Shown piece after piece: positions 7,840-15,385 of a stretch of 23,875 bases of DNA. Each line of letters begins with the position of its first letter. The first letter of the stretch is position 1. Below the pieces are notes generated by a model. That model had not been told where the DNA came from. It worked only from the letters and a program-made list of their open reading frames with translations, and did no database searches. This DNA is from JAVBLQ01 sp031553435. GTDB lineage: Bacteria > Bacteroidota > Bacteroidia > Bacteroidales > Azobacteroidaceae. The stretch covers positions 1-23,875 of the forward strand of contig JAVBLQ010000102.1 in the NCBI GenBank assembly GCA_031553435.1, given 5' to 3'. The position numbers and the translations under genes were made by a program.

Positions 7840-8553
7840 ATGAAGATAGCACTCATCGGTTACGGAAAAATGGGCAAGGAAATTGAGAAAATTGCCATTG
7901 AAAGAGGTCATGAAATAGTTTCAATAGTAGATATCAATAGCATTGACAACTTTTCTTCCGAAGCTTTTCAAAGTGCGGAAGTGGCTATTGAATTTACACA
8001 ACCGGCGACTGCTTTTGATAATTATAAAAGATGTTTTGAATTAAGAATTCCTGTTGTTTCCGGTACGACAGGTTGGTTGGAAAGAATGGGTGAAATCCGG
8101 GAAATGTGTGATAAAGAAGGTAAAACTTTTTTCTACGCATCTAATTTCAGTATCGGAGTTAATGTTTTTTTCGCTATCAATAAATATCTGGCAAAGATAA
8201 TGAATAACTTTCCGGCTTATGATGTTTATATGAAGGAAACTCATCATGTACATAAACTGGATTCTCCAAGCGGAACAGCCATCACATTGGCCGAAGGTAT
8301 TTTTGAAAATCTGGAAAGAAAAACCCAATGGTCGGAAACAGAATCTTCTCCCGAAATACTGTCGATACATTCTTTCAGAGAAGGAGAAGTTCCTGGAATA
8401 CATGAAATTATTTATGAATCCGAAGCCGATTATGTAAGTATCAAACACGATGCGAAAAACCGGAAAGGATTCGCTTTGGGAGCCGTAATTGCTGCCGAAT
8501 TTATCAAAGGAAAGAAAGGTTTTTACACAATGAACGATATATTGAAATTTTAA
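7840..8553 (+). CDS. dapB: 4-hydroxy-tetrahydrodipicolinate reductase
   Basis: This cytoplasmic enzyme uses NAD(P)H to reduce hydroxy-tetrahydrodipicolinate in the lysine/diaminopimelate pathway. The protein has 237 residues, a little shorter than the E. coli enzyme. The Rossmann motif is IGYGKMG (6-12). VSGTTGW (73-79) and YASNFSIGVNVFF (99-111) line the cofactor site. The substrate motif ETHHVHKLDSPSGTA (133-147) carries the catalytic His135/His136 and Lys139. All key residues are present. The stop codon overlaps the start of lepB (TAATG). First gene of a four-gene group with lepB, a lepB-like gene and a WbqC-family gene. Confidence 0.95.
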   Translation: MKIALIGYGKMGKEIEKIAIERGHEIVSIVDINSIDNFSSEAFQSAEVAIEFTQPATAFDNYKRCFELRIPVVSGTTGWLERMGEIREMCDKEGKTFFYASNFSIGVNVFFAINKYLAKIMNNFPAYDVYMKETHHVHKLDSPSGTAITLAEGIFENLERKTQWSETESSPEILSIHSFREGEVPGIHEIIYESEADYVSIKHDAKNRKGFALGAVIAAEFIKGKKGFYTMNDILKF

Positions 8554-9932
8554 TGGAATCGAAAAAAATAAAAATCAGTAAATCACAATGGATTAAATTT
8601 GCCATTGTTACTCTTATTTACATTTTATTCACTGTTTGGGTTGGAAACTATTGGTTATTACTGGGTATTCCTGTTATTGTTGATATCTATTTGACTAAGT
8701 ATATTCCGTGGGGTGCATGGAAACATTCAAAAAATAAATCAACAAGAAAAATAATGGAGTGGGTAGATGCTATTGTATTTGCCCTTGTTGCTGTGTATTT
8801 CATCAATTTATTTATTTTCCAGAATTATAAAATCCCGACATCTTCATTGGAAAAATCATTGTTGGTGGGCGATTTTTTATTTGTCAGCAAGTTGAGTTTC
8901 GGCCCCAGGGTTCCGAATACTCCGCTTTCATTTCCATTGACTCAGCATACTTTACCTATTTTCAATTGTAAATCATATCTTGATTGGCCTCAATGGGATT
9001 ATAAGAGATTGAAAGGGTTCGGTCATGTGGAACGTAATGACATTGTGGTATTTAACTTTCCGGCAGGAGATACTGTTGCATTGAAAAGACAAGATGCCGA
9101 TTATTATTCATTGTGTTTTTTGGAAAGTCAAGACGGACGAAACGGCAGAGATATTGTCAATTCTAACAAAGCCGAATTCGGAGACATCGTTTATCGTCCG
9201 GTTGACCGCCGGGAAAATTATGTAAAACGATGTGTGGGAATGCCGGGAGATTCACTTTGTGTGATCAATAACTCCGTTTATATCAATGGAGAAAAAATGA
9301 AAGATCCCGAAAAAATGGAATTATGTTATTACATAGAGACAAACGGCACTAAATTTACAGAAGAAAATTTTGATTTATTGGGTGTAAACAGAGATGACAG
9401 AAGGTTGCTGAAGCAATATGATAATGGTTGCATATATCTGATGTTTTTAACCAAATCAGCATTGGAAACAGTTCGGAAATTTAAATTTGTGAAAAATATT
9501 GAAGTTAGCAGAGATAATTCATCCGGAAATTATTATTATCCTGTAGGCTACCAAACCGGTTGGACTCGTGATAATTACGGCCCGATCTGGATTCCGAAAA
9601 AAGGAGCAACCATTGTGTTGAATGAAGAAAATCTGGCTCTTTATACCAGATGCATTCAAAATTATGAAGGCAATAAATTAAAAATAGACAATGGGCGTGT
9701 TTATCTTAACGGTCAATTGGCTAATAGCTATACTTTTAAATATGATTATTATTTTATGATGGGAGATAACCGCCATAATTCGGCCGACTCTCGTTCATGG
9801 GGCTTTGTTCCGGAAGATCATATTGTGGGTAAACCTATTTTGGTATGGTTGTCTCTTGAAAAAGATAAACCTCTTTTCAATGGTGGAATCCGTTGGAATC
9901 GTATATTTAAAATGGTGAATAAAACCCAATAA
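8553..9932 (+). CDS. lepB: Signal peptidase I (S26 family)
   Basis: This inner-membrane protease cleaves signal peptides from exported proteins with a Ser-Lys dyad. The protein has 459 residues, much longer than E. coli LepB. Hydrophobic segments lie at about 16-45 and 72-90. Box B is KIPTSSLEKSLLVGD with nucleophile Ser98. RNDIVVFNFP is at 161-170. Box D is ENYVKRCVGMPGD with the general-base Lys225. Box E, MGDNRHNSADSRSWG, is at 403-417. Long inserts separate the boxes (127 residues from Ser to Lys, about 180 from Lys to box E), as in other long Bacteroidota enzymes. It overlaps dapB by one base and is followed two bases later by a degenerate paralogue. Confidence 0.93.
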   Translation: MESKKIKISKSQWIKFAIVTLIYILFTVWVGNYWLLLGIPVIVDIYLTKYIPWGAWKHSKNKSTRKIMEWVDAIVFALVAVYFINLFIFQNYKIPTSSLEKSLLVGDFLFVSKLSFGPRVPNTPLSFPLTQHTLPIFNCKSYLDWPQWDYKRLKGFGHVERNDIVVFNFPAGDTVALKRQDADYYSLCFLESQDGRNGRDIVNSNKAEFGDIVYRPVDRRENYVKRCVGMPGDSLCVINNSVYINGEKMKDPEKMELCYYIETNGTKFTEENFDLLGVNRDDRRLLKQYDNGCIYLMFLTKSALETVRKFKFVKNIEVSRDNSSGNYYYPVGYQTGWTRDNYGPIWIPKKGATIVLNEENLALYTRCIQNYEGNKLKIDNGRVYLNGQLANSYTFKYDYYFMMGDNRHNSADSRSWGFVPEDHIVGKPILVWLSLEKDKPLFNGGIRWNRIFKMVNKTQ

Positions 9933-9934
9933 TA

Positions 9935-10696
9935 ATGCGAAGAAAAAAAATCATAAAATCAAAAGTCTTCAGATGGGGATGTTTTTTGTTACTGTCCCTT
10001 TTTCTGGCTTTGATTATACGGTTTTTTTTCTTTGAATCGTTCAGAATGCCTTCAAAACAGATGGAGACTGCCATTCTGAGCGGTGATTTTTTATTGGCTG
10101 ATAAGACTGCCTATGGGATTCGTTTCCTTGATAAAATTGTAAATCCACAAAAAGCCCAACGAAATGACATTGTTGTCTATAATGATTCGTTGGGACAAGT
10201 CCGCATCAGCCGTTGTGTTGCATTGCCGGGAGATACTTTGGAAGTAAAAGGATCAGATTATTTTGTAAACGGAAAAAAGCTCTCCCAGAATCCGGATATG
10301 ATCATCCCTTGTTTTTATGATATTCAATCGGATACGGAAATGCAAATATGTATGAGAAAGTTGAATATTCCCAACCGGAAAACAACTTATGATCATGGTA
10401 ATGGAACTGTATTTATCAGTCGTTATGAACTTTACAAACTCAAAGATGCGCTTTCTGATTCGATCCGGCTCGAACCTGCCAATGAAAATGTCTTATACTA
10501 TAAGGTTGTTATTCCCAAAAACTCTTATTGGATGTTGTCTGATAACTCTCTCGTTTCCGAGGATTCGAGACATTTAGGATTTATTCCGCAAAAAGACCTG
10601 ATCGGTAAAATTAAAATTGTTTGGTTAAGTAAAGATCCGGAAGAAAATTTGTTTTACGGATATCGCTGGAACAGGTTCTTATTAAAAACGGATTGA
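9935..10696 (+). CDS. Signal-peptidase-I-like protein lacking the catalytic Ser and Lys
   Basis: The protein has 253 residues, with a basic start and one membrane segment (about 13-33). It follows the S26 fold: FRMPSKQMETAILSGD (37-51), QRNDIVVYN (75-83), SRCVALPGDTLEVKG (92-106) and SDNSLVSEDSRHLGF (202-216). Against lepB next door, the nucleophile serine is Gln42 (PSKQM for PTSSL) and the lysine base is Ser92 (RISRCV for YVKRCV). The box E glycine is also changed (LSDN for MGDN). It is therefore probably inactive as a Ser-Lys protease. The reading frame and remaining motifs are intact, so it is not an obvious pseudogene. It may partner or regulate LepB, which is inference. Confidence 0.85.
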   Translation: MRRKKIIKSKVFRWGCFLLLSLFLALIIRFFFFESFRMPSKQMETAILSGDFLLADKTAYGIRFLDKIVNPQKAQRNDIVVYNDSLGQVRISRCVALPGDTLEVKGSDYFVNGKKLSQNPDMIIPCFYDIQSDTEMQICMRKLNIPNRKTTYDHGNGTVFISRYELYKLKDALSDSIRLEPANENVLYYKVVIPKNSYWMLSDNSLVSEDSRHLGFIPQKDLIGKIKIVWLSKDPEENLFYGYRWNRFLLKTD

Positions 10697-10697
10697 G

Positions 10698-11351
10698 GTG
10701 GATACAATTTATCTTTCTACAGCTTATCTGGCTCCGGTTGTATATTATCATAAGCTTATTTCCTCCCAACACATTATTATTGAGAAATATTGCAATTATA
10801 TCAAACAGACCTATCGGAACCGCTGTGTGATTGCAACTGCCAATGGCCTGCAAACCTTAAGCATCCCCATTGAGAAGCCTGCTACGTTGAAATGTCTTAC
10901 TAAAGATATCCGCATAGCCGGGCACGGAAATTGGCAACATCTTCACTGGAATGCCATTGTTTCAGCCTATAATTCATCTCCCTTCTTCGAATATTATGAA
11001 GATGATTTTCGTCCCTTTTATCATAAAAAATGCACTTTTCTGTTTGACTTCAATGAAAATCTGAGGGAAGTCATTTGCTCTTTGATAGATATAAATCCTG
11101 AGGTGGTTTATTCTGATGAATATCAGTTGAATCCTGAAAATGATTTCCGGGAAATTATTCATCCGAAAAAAAATATTGGGGAATCAGATTCTTCATATCA
11201 GTCAGTTCCTTACTATCAGATTTTTCAACAGAAGTATGGATTCCAACCCAATTTGTCGATTATTGATTTGTTGTTTAATATGGGGCCGGAAAGTATCTTG
11301 ATTTTTAAGAACTTTATGAACTCTAAAAGCGTTATAAAGCCAGTGAATTGA
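10698..11351 (+). CDS. WbqC-like family protein
   Basis: The protein has 217 residues, begins with GTG one base after the stop of the lepB-like gene, and has no signal peptide. The segment STAYLAPVVYYHKL at the start, SIPIEKP (54-60) and especially HWNAIVSAYNSSPFFEYYED (82-101) fit the WbqC-like family (PF08889). That family is known from polysaccharide loci in some bacteria, but in Bacteroidota it is commonly linked to lepB. The biochemical activity is not established. It closes the dapB-lepB group; a strong inverted repeat follows at 11366-11470. Confidence 0.8.
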   Translation: MDTIYLSTAYLAPVVYYHKLISSQHIIIEKYCNYIKQTYRNRCVIATANGLQTLSIPIEKPATLKCLTKDIRIAGHGNWQHLHWNAIVSAYNSSPFFEYYEDDFRPFYHKKCTFLFDFNENLREVICSLIDINPEVVYSDEYQLNPENDFREIIHPKKNIGESDSSYQSVPYYQIFQQKYGFQPNLSIIDLLFNMGPESILIFKNFMNSKSVIKPVN

Positions 11352-11365
11352 AATCAATGCGAATA

Positions 11366-11470
11366 TTTTTGGGTGCACGGTACGCGGTGCACGGTGCACG
11401 AATTGCTTACGCCTGACAATGCACTACATCTGATAAACCGACCGTGCACCGTGTACCGTGCACCCAAAAA
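11366..11470. repeat. Palindromic intergenic repeat built on a GTGCACGGT word
   Basis: The arms at 11366-11395 and 11441-11470 are inverted copies over 30 bases, with one difference that still gives a G-U pair. Inside each arm a 9-10-base word of the type GGTGCACGGT is repeated. The loop is 45 bases. The outer A/T ends could terminate transcription from the WbqC-family gene. It lies 44 bases before the NADH dehydrogenase start. Confidence 0.85.
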
Positions 11471-11514
11471 CATTCAATTAGGTCACTATTTGAAATAACT
11501 CAAGCATATATATC

Positions 11515-12801
11515 ATGAACAAAATAGTAAATATCCCCGAACTAAAAGATAAAAAAAGAGTTGTTATTATCGGAGGTGGTTTTGGCGGGATGAAACTGGC
11601 AAGTAACCTCAATCCCAAGTATTTTCAAACCATACTTTTAGATAAAAATAATTATCATCAATTCCAACCCCTGTTTTATCAGGTTGCAATTGCCGGACTT
11701 GAACCCAGTTCAATATCCTATCCTTTCCGCAAAAATTTTCAGAATAAAAAAAATATTCACTTCAGGATGTGTGAAGTTACCCGCGTAAATCCGGAAATGA
11801 ATGAGGTGGAAACAAATATCGGAAGTCTCCATTATGACTATTTGGTTGTCGCTACAGGTTGTGATACAAATTTTTTTGGGAACAATTCTTTGAAAGATAC
11901 GACAATGACCCTGAAATCCGTTTCTGAAGCATTGTATGTAAGAAATACGATTCTGGAGAACTTTGAAATGGCGGAAATTACAGACGATCCCGAAAAACTT
12001 CAAAAACTATTGACGTTTGTTGTAGTGGGAGGAGGAGCTACCGGTGTCGAGCTGGCCGGAGCATTGGCGGATATGAGGAATTTTGTATTGCCAAAAGATT
12101 ATCCTGAAATTGATTTTTCGAAAATGCAGATTCATTTAGTCGATGCATCTCCACGTTTACTGGCAGCTATGTCTGAACGGGCTTCGGTTAAGGCCACTGA
12201 TACTTTGAAAAAAAGAGGTGTAACCATTCATCAGGATGTTTTTGTAACTTCTTATGAAAATGATGTGATTTCCATAAATTCCGGATTGAAAATCATTTCA
12301 GGAAATGTGTTGTGGGTTGCCGGCGTGATTGCCAATGGACTACAGGGATTTGCAAAAGAATCATATGGACGGGGAAATCGCATTGCTATTGACCGTTATT
12401 GCCACGTAAACGGATTCGATAACATTTTTGCAATTGGTGACACGGCTTGTATGGTAACGGAAAGATATCCGAACGGACATCCTCAGGTTGCCCAGGGAGC
12501 TATTCAGATGGCAGAATTGTTATATAAGAACCTTGAAAGAATAGAAAAAGGCAAAAAGCCGGTTGCATTCGAATATGTAGATAAAGGAACTTTGGCAACA
12601 ATCGGCCGGAATGCAGCTGTGGCTGATTTGCATCAATTGAAGTTCGGAGGACGTGTTGCCTGGTGGTTATGGATATGGGTTCATATATATGCTATTGTTG
12701 GGGTTAAAAATAAACTATTTATTATTCTTGATTGGGCGTGGAGCTATATTACTTATGATGTGTCACTTAGATTGTTAATTAAACCCAAAATAAGAAAATA
12801 A
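11515..12801 (+). CDS. ndh: Type II NADH:quinone oxidoreductase (NAD(P)/FAD-dependent)
   Basis: The protein has 428 residues with two Rossmann motifs: VVIIGGGFGGMKLA (16-29) for FAD, and FVVVGGGATGVELAGAL (168-184) for NADH. NYHQFQPLFYQVAIAGL (46-62) is the conserved FAD-side helix of NDH-2 enzymes. NIFAIGDTA (303-311) and PQVAQGAIQMA (323-333) close the FAD and quinone sites. The C-terminus from about 380 is aromatic and hydrophobic (WWLWIWVHIYAIVGV), the expected monotopic membrane anchor. It would feed electrons from NADH to the quinone pool without pumping ions. It appears to be transcribed alone, between an intergenic palindrome and an AT-rich gap. Confidence 0.9.
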   Translation: MNKIVNIPELKDKKRVVIIGGGFGGMKLASNLNPKYFQTILLDKNNYHQFQPLFYQVAIAGLEPSSISYPFRKNFQNKKNIHFRMCEVTRVNPEMNEVETNIGSLHYDYLVVATGCDTNFFGNNSLKDTTMTLKSVSEALYVRNTILENFEMAEITDDPEKLQKLLTFVVVGGGATGVELAGALADMRNFVLPKDYPEIDFSKMQIHLVDASPRLLAAMSERASVKATDTLKKRGVTIHQDVFVTSYENDVISINSGLKIISGNVLWVAGVIANGLQGFAKESYGRGNRIAIDRYCHVNGFDNIFAIGDTACMVTERYPNGHPQVAQGAIQMAELLYKNLERIEKGKKPVAFEYVDKGTLATIGRNAAVADLHQLKFGGRVAWWLWIWVHIYAIVGVKNKLFIILDWAWSYITYDVSLRLLIKPKIRK

Positions 12802-12891
12802 CACACATATATATTTATTATTTTTTCAATTATATTTCAATTTATTTTGTTAAATTTATGTTCTATAGCATGTTTATTGAAAAATAAGCTC

Positions 12892-12899
12892 TATATTTG
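12892..12899 (+). promoter_or_regulatory. -7 box of the outer-membrane protein gene
   Basis: TATATTTG lies 75 bases before the ATG at 12975, implying a 5' UTR of about 70 bases. No good -33 TTG is seen at the usual distance. The preceding 90 bases are very AT-rich. Confidence 0.55.
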
Positions 12900-12974
12900 T
12901 GCCGTTTTTTAACAATGTGCGGAAGCCGAAAAGCACAAAAATAGAGTAGGCGAATTCTAAATTGAAAAGTTTTT

Positions 12975-13607
12975 ATGAAAAAATTTATTGCCTTAGCAAT
13001 TGTAGTTTTATGTGTGATGAGTGTTAGCGCTCAAAAAGGAACTTGGTATTTGGGAACATCAGGATTTGCTCCATTTGGTGATATATCAGATGAATTCGCC
13101 AGTGAAGGTTATGCGGGAGTTGTAATGGGCCCAATGACCGGTTTTTCAACTTTAGATGTAAAGGACGCTTATACTGCAACCTCGTTTGGTCTTGCTCCTG
13201 AAGTTGGATATTTTATAACAGACAATTTGGCTTTAGGTTTAGGTATTTATTATACAAACTCTGCACTTAAACCTGAAGGAGGAAGCAAAACATCATTTAA
13301 TACATTTGGTGTAAATCCTTATGCTCGTTACTATTTCTTGGCTAAAGGTGACTTTAAAATGTATGGACAATTCAACATTGCATATGGTACAACTAAAGCA
13401 GATACAGATGGTGCAAAATCTTTTGATGCTTTAGCTATTAATGTAATGCCTGGTGTATCTTATAATTTATCTGAGAGATTTGCTATCAATGCAACATTTG
13501 GTGACTTTGGATATGCTTCTATGAAACATGATGATTTTAAAGCTACAGGTTTTGGCCTTAATGTAGACATGAGCACTTTGCAATTTGGTTTCTCAGTTGC
13601 TTTCTAA
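12975..13607 (+). CDS. Outer-membrane beta-barrel protein
   Basis: The protein has 210 residues. The signal peptide MKKFIALAIVVLCVMSVSAQ is cleaved probably after SA. The rest alternates hydrophobic and polar residues in about eight strands, with turns at Gly/Asp/Lys-rich sites, for example YFITDNLALGLGIYY, FGVNPYARYYF, FKMYGQFNIAYGT and RFAINATFGDFGYAS. It ends on a strand with C-terminal Phe (FGFSVAF), the usual barrel-insertion signal. This matches the small OmpA/OmpX-type porin-family barrels of Bacteroidota; no ligand can be assigned. Codons look favourable and a strong terminator follows, so it may be well expressed. Confidence 0.85.
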   Translation: MKKFIALAIVVLCVMSVSAQKGTWYLGTSGFAPFGDISDEFASEGYAGVVMGPMTGFSTLDVKDAYTATSFGLAPEVGYFITDNLALGLGIYYTNSALKPEGGSKTSFNTFGVNPYARYYFLAKGDFKMYGQFNIAYGTTKADTDGAKSFDALAINVMPGVSYNLSERFAINATFGDFGYASMKHDDFKATGFGLNVDMSTLQFGFSVAF

Positions 13608-13630
13608 GCAATAAATAAAATTAAAATATA

Positions 13631-13665
13631 AAAAACGAGGCTGCTTAGGTGGTCTCGTTTTTTTA
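13631..13665 (+). terminator. Intrinsic terminator of the outer-membrane protein gene
   Basis: AAAAACGAG (13631-13639) pairs with CTCGTTTTT (13654-13662), followed by more T residues, 24 bases after the stop codon. Confidence 0.85.
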
Positions 13666-13676
13666 TCTCCAAAAAA

Positions 13677-13708
13677 TTTGGTTTTTTTCCAAATTAATTA
13701 TACATTTG
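13677..13708 (+). promoter_or_regulatory. Promoter of the structured small RNA
   Basis: TTTG (13677-13680), a 20-base spacer and TACATTTG (13701-13708) form a near-ideal Bacteroidota promoter directly after the terminator of the upstream gene. Confidence 0.8.
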
Positions 13709-13712
13709 CATT

Positions 13713-13963
13713 AGTCAAGAGAGACAATTAGCAATGAGTTTAACGCTTAGCCGCATTTAGTCGATTGGGAAACTCATCAATCTAATAAAAATTCCGAGAC
13801 AAGCTCTTGTTATCAATGGCGGGCCGCACCCGAAAGGGTATGCACAGCACGGCGGATTACAAAGATAGCAAAGCACTCAAATCCTGTCATGCGGAGTTTG
13901 TTCATATCTACAGTGCGGCTTCATTATATGAAAAACGTCCTTATTTTTAAGGACGTTTTTTTG
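13713..13963 (+). ncRNA. Structured small RNA of about 250 nt, identity unresolved
   Basis: The stretch has its own consensus promoter just upstream and a perfect 13-bp terminator at its end, and holds no credible ORF. It can form several stems: ATTAG plus ATGAGTTT (13726-13741) with AAACTCAT plus CTAAT, ACAAG/CTTGT near 13799-13810, an ACCC-GAAA-GGGT tetraloop hairpin enclosed by GCCG/CGGC near 13824-13857, and AGATA/TATCT near 13863-13909. AGCCGCA (13749-13755) can also pair with TGCGGCT (13914-13920), which would cross the first hairpin. I find no tmRNA, RNase P or SRP signature. A 6S-type RNA is a reasonable candidate by size and isolation, but I cannot confirm its central bubble. Confidence 0.7.
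13931..13963 (+). terminator. Intrinsic terminator of the small RNA
   Basis: AAAAACGTCCTTA (13931-13943) and TAAGGACGTTTTT (13948-13960) are perfect 13-base complements with a TTTT loop, then further T residues. The end of the T-run also supplies the -33 TTTG of the tRNA-Gly promoter. Confidence 0.9.
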
Positions 13964-13990
13964 TTTATTCTAAATTTTTTTTTACTTTTG
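13960..13990 (+). promoter_or_regulatory. Promoter of tRNA-Gly
   Basis: TTTG (13960-13963), a 19-base spacer and TACTTTTG (13983-13990) lie 11 bases before the tRNA. Confidence 0.75.
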
Positions 13991-14001
13991 CAAACGCAAA
14001 C

Positions 14002-14074
14002 GCGAAAGTAGCTCAGTTGGTAGAGCATAACCTTGCCAAGGTTAGGGTCGCGGGTTCGAGTCCCGTCTTTCGCT
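14002..14074 (+). tRNA. tRNA-Gly (anticodon GCC)
   Basis: The acceptor GCGAAAG pairs with CTTTCGC. The anticodon arm is TAACC-TTGCCAA-GGTTA with anticodon GCC. The T arm is GCGGG-TTCGAGT-CCCGT. The discriminator is T, as is usual for tRNA-Gly. CCA is not encoded. Confidence 0.96.
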
Positions 14075-14082
14075 CAAAAGCT

Positions 14083-14148
14083 AAACACAAAGACACGGAG
14101 ACACAAAGCTTTTACATATTTTTATTGTGTCTGTGTGTCTTTGTGTTT
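14083..14148. repeat. Palindromic repeat built on an ACACAAAG word, between two tRNAs
   Basis: The arms at 14083-14106 and 14125-14148 are inverted copies with 22 of 24 positions matching. Each is made of short words such as AACACAAAG and GACAC. A relative with the same words is at 23440-23486. It lies between tRNA-Gly and tRNA-Leu and would form a strong hairpin in any joint transcript. Confidence 0.85.
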
Positions 14149-14155
14149 GAAACAT

Positions 14156-14239
14156 GCCCGGATGGCGGAATTGGTAGACGCGCTAGTTTCAGGGACTAGT
14201 GTTCGCAAGGATGTGCAGGTTCGAGTCCTGTTCCGGGTA
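14156..14239 (+). tRNA. tRNA-Leu (anticodon CAG)
   Basis: This is a class II tRNA of 84 bases. The acceptor GCCCGGA pairs with TCCGGGT with discriminator A. The anticodon arm is CTAGT-TTCAGGG-ACTAG with anticodon CAG. It has a long variable arm (GTTCGCAAGGATG) and a T arm around GGTTCGAGTCC. CCA is not encoded. No separate -7 box is visible, so it may depend on the tRNA-Gly promoter. Confidence 0.95.
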
Positions 14240-14255
14240 CTTTTCAATAGTTCGT

Positions 14256-14972
14256 TTACACAAATAAAACCTCTTTAAAAGCATACTCCCTCTTTTCCCC
14301 ATTCTCTTTTTCCAATATTAATCTCCCATTAAGATCAATAGAATGAATGGATGCCAGGAATATACCTTCCTTATCGGCATAGTGATGAAGTCCGGTTTTC
14401 CGGTACAATGAGTTGACGTAATTTTTTTTGATTTCTTCCGGATCTGTTTTTTTATAAATAGTTAAAATCTGGGTTTGAATTTGTTGAAGAAGATGATCCA
14501 AATCAAAATCAACTCCTGTAATTTGTTTCAACGAAACCGGATTGGGAGCATTGCTGTGAAAGATTTCCTGATTGACATTCAATCCGATACCGATGATGGA
14601 TGAATCTATTGCGTTGGCAGTAAGCGAGTTTTCAATTAAGATTCCGGCTATTTTTTTGTTTTGAAAATAAATATCATTCGGCCATTTGATGGTTATTCCC
14701 GAAATATATGTATCCAGTACATTTTTAAGGCTTAATGCCGTGATTTGTGAAATGATGAATTGTTCGTTGGCTTTGATTTTTTCCGGATATAAAATAATGC
14801 TGAATGTCAGATTTTTGCCAGGTTCTGATTCCCAATAATTACCGGCTTGTCCGCGGCCGGCCGTTTGATTTTCTGTAATGATAATGGCGCCTTCTTCCGG
14901 TTTTCCTTTTTTCAATAATTCATGAAAATGTAAATTGGTTGATGATAATTCTTTATATCTGACTATTTGCAT
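14256..14972 (-). CDS. birA: Biotin--[acetyl-CoA-carboxylase] ligase, catalytic form only
   Basis: This enzyme attaches biotin to carboxylase carrier domains through biotinyl-AMP. I take the ATG at 14972 (238 residues, starting MQIVRYKELSSTN, the usual family start). An upstream ATG at 15014 lies inside the preceding gene. Motifs are the biotinyl-AMP loop TAGRGQAGNYW (37-47; canonical GRGRxGR is GRGQAGN here), KWPNDI (96-101) with the catalytic-site lysine, and KIAGILIE (107-114). There is no N-terminal winged helix, so it should not act as the bio repressor. It overlaps the MmcQ/YjbR gene by 20 bases and is probably translationally coupled. Confidence 0.9.
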   Translation of the reverse strand: MQIVRYKELSSTNLHFHELLKKGKPEEGAIIITENQTAGRGQAGNYWESEPGKNLTFSIILYPEKIKANEQFIISQITALSLKNVLDTYISGITIKWPNDIYFQNKKIAGILIENSLTANAIDSSIIGIGLNVNQEIFHSNAPNPVSLKQITGVDFDLDHLLQQIQTQILTIYKKTDPEEIKKNYVNSLYRKTGLHHYADKEGIFLASIHSIDLNGRLILEKENGEKREYAFKEVLFV

Positions 14973-15315
14973 ATTCAAGTTGCTGTTTCTTAGGCAATTT
15001 TTTAATAACTTCATCTACAGAATGTTGTGTCCAACGTGTAAATTCTTCTTTACCCATTGATCCGTCGAGATAAATCGTATTCCAATACTTTTTATTGAAA
15101 TGGTAAGCTCCTTCGACAAATGAATATTTTTCCCGTAGCTCCATAGCGATTTCGGGATCGCATTTCAGGACGATACTATGTCTTTCTGCATCTAATGGAA
15201 TGACGGCAAACATTTTATCCATTACTTTAAATACCAAAGTAACATCATCGAAAGGGAAATATTCGGTTGCTCCTTTGATATTCAGGCACAATTCTCGAAG
15301 TTCTTCTATATTCAT
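14953..15315 (-). CDS. MmcQ/YjbR family protein
   Basis: The protein has 120 residues, the usual size. It starts MNIEELRELCLNIKGATEYF, followed by FPFDDVTLVFKVMDKMFAVI (20-39), a KCDPEIAMELRE segment and KKYWNTIYLDG (74-84), which are the signature of the MmcQ/YjbR fold (double-wing, CyaY-like DNA-binding). No catalytic role is known. It overlaps the birA start, so the two are likely made together. Confidence 0.88.
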   Translation of the reverse strand: MNIEELRELCLNIKGATEYFPFDDVTLVFKVMDKMFAVIPLDAERHSIVLKCDPEIAMELREKYSFVEGAYHFNKKYWNTIYLDGSMGKEEFTRWTQHSVDEVIKKLPKKQQLEYANSQI

Positions 15316-15328
15316 CTTTTTTAGTTAA

Positions 15329-15385
15329 AAATTGAAAATGGAGAATTGAAAATAATTTGTGATAAACAAATTTCATTTTCAATTT
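15329..15385. repeat. Palindromic repeat built on an ATTGAAAAT word
   Basis: Arms near 15329-15341 (AAATTGAAAATGG) and 15373-15385 (the inverted form) flank a second direct copy of AATTGAAAAT at about 15344-15353. It fills the gap between yraN and the MmcQ/YjbR gene. A short related stretch, TTCAATTTTCAA, appears just before tyrS near 20007-20018. Confidence 0.7.

Noticed and set aside
7745..7852. N-terminal extension of the DUF2851 gene
   Set aside because: It covers both divergent promoters and the first bases of dapB; homologues begin at the M-x-x-x-LHYIW start.
8041..8448. 135-codon minus-strand ORF
   Set aside because: It is a shadow of dapB, whose motifs are unmistakable on the plus strand.
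13713..13963. tmRNA, RNase P RNA or SRP RNA as identity of the small RNA
   Set aside because: No tRNA-like ends or tag ORF, no GAGGAAAGTCC-type core and no GGAA/AGCAG SRP loop were found.
14017..14278. Two ORFs across the tRNA genes
   Set aside because: They overlap tRNA-Gly and tRNA-Leu and the palindromic spacer and resemble no protein.
14256..15014. Longer birA start at 15014
   Set aside because: The extra 14 residues lie within the upstream gene and do not match the family start; the ATG at 14972 does.
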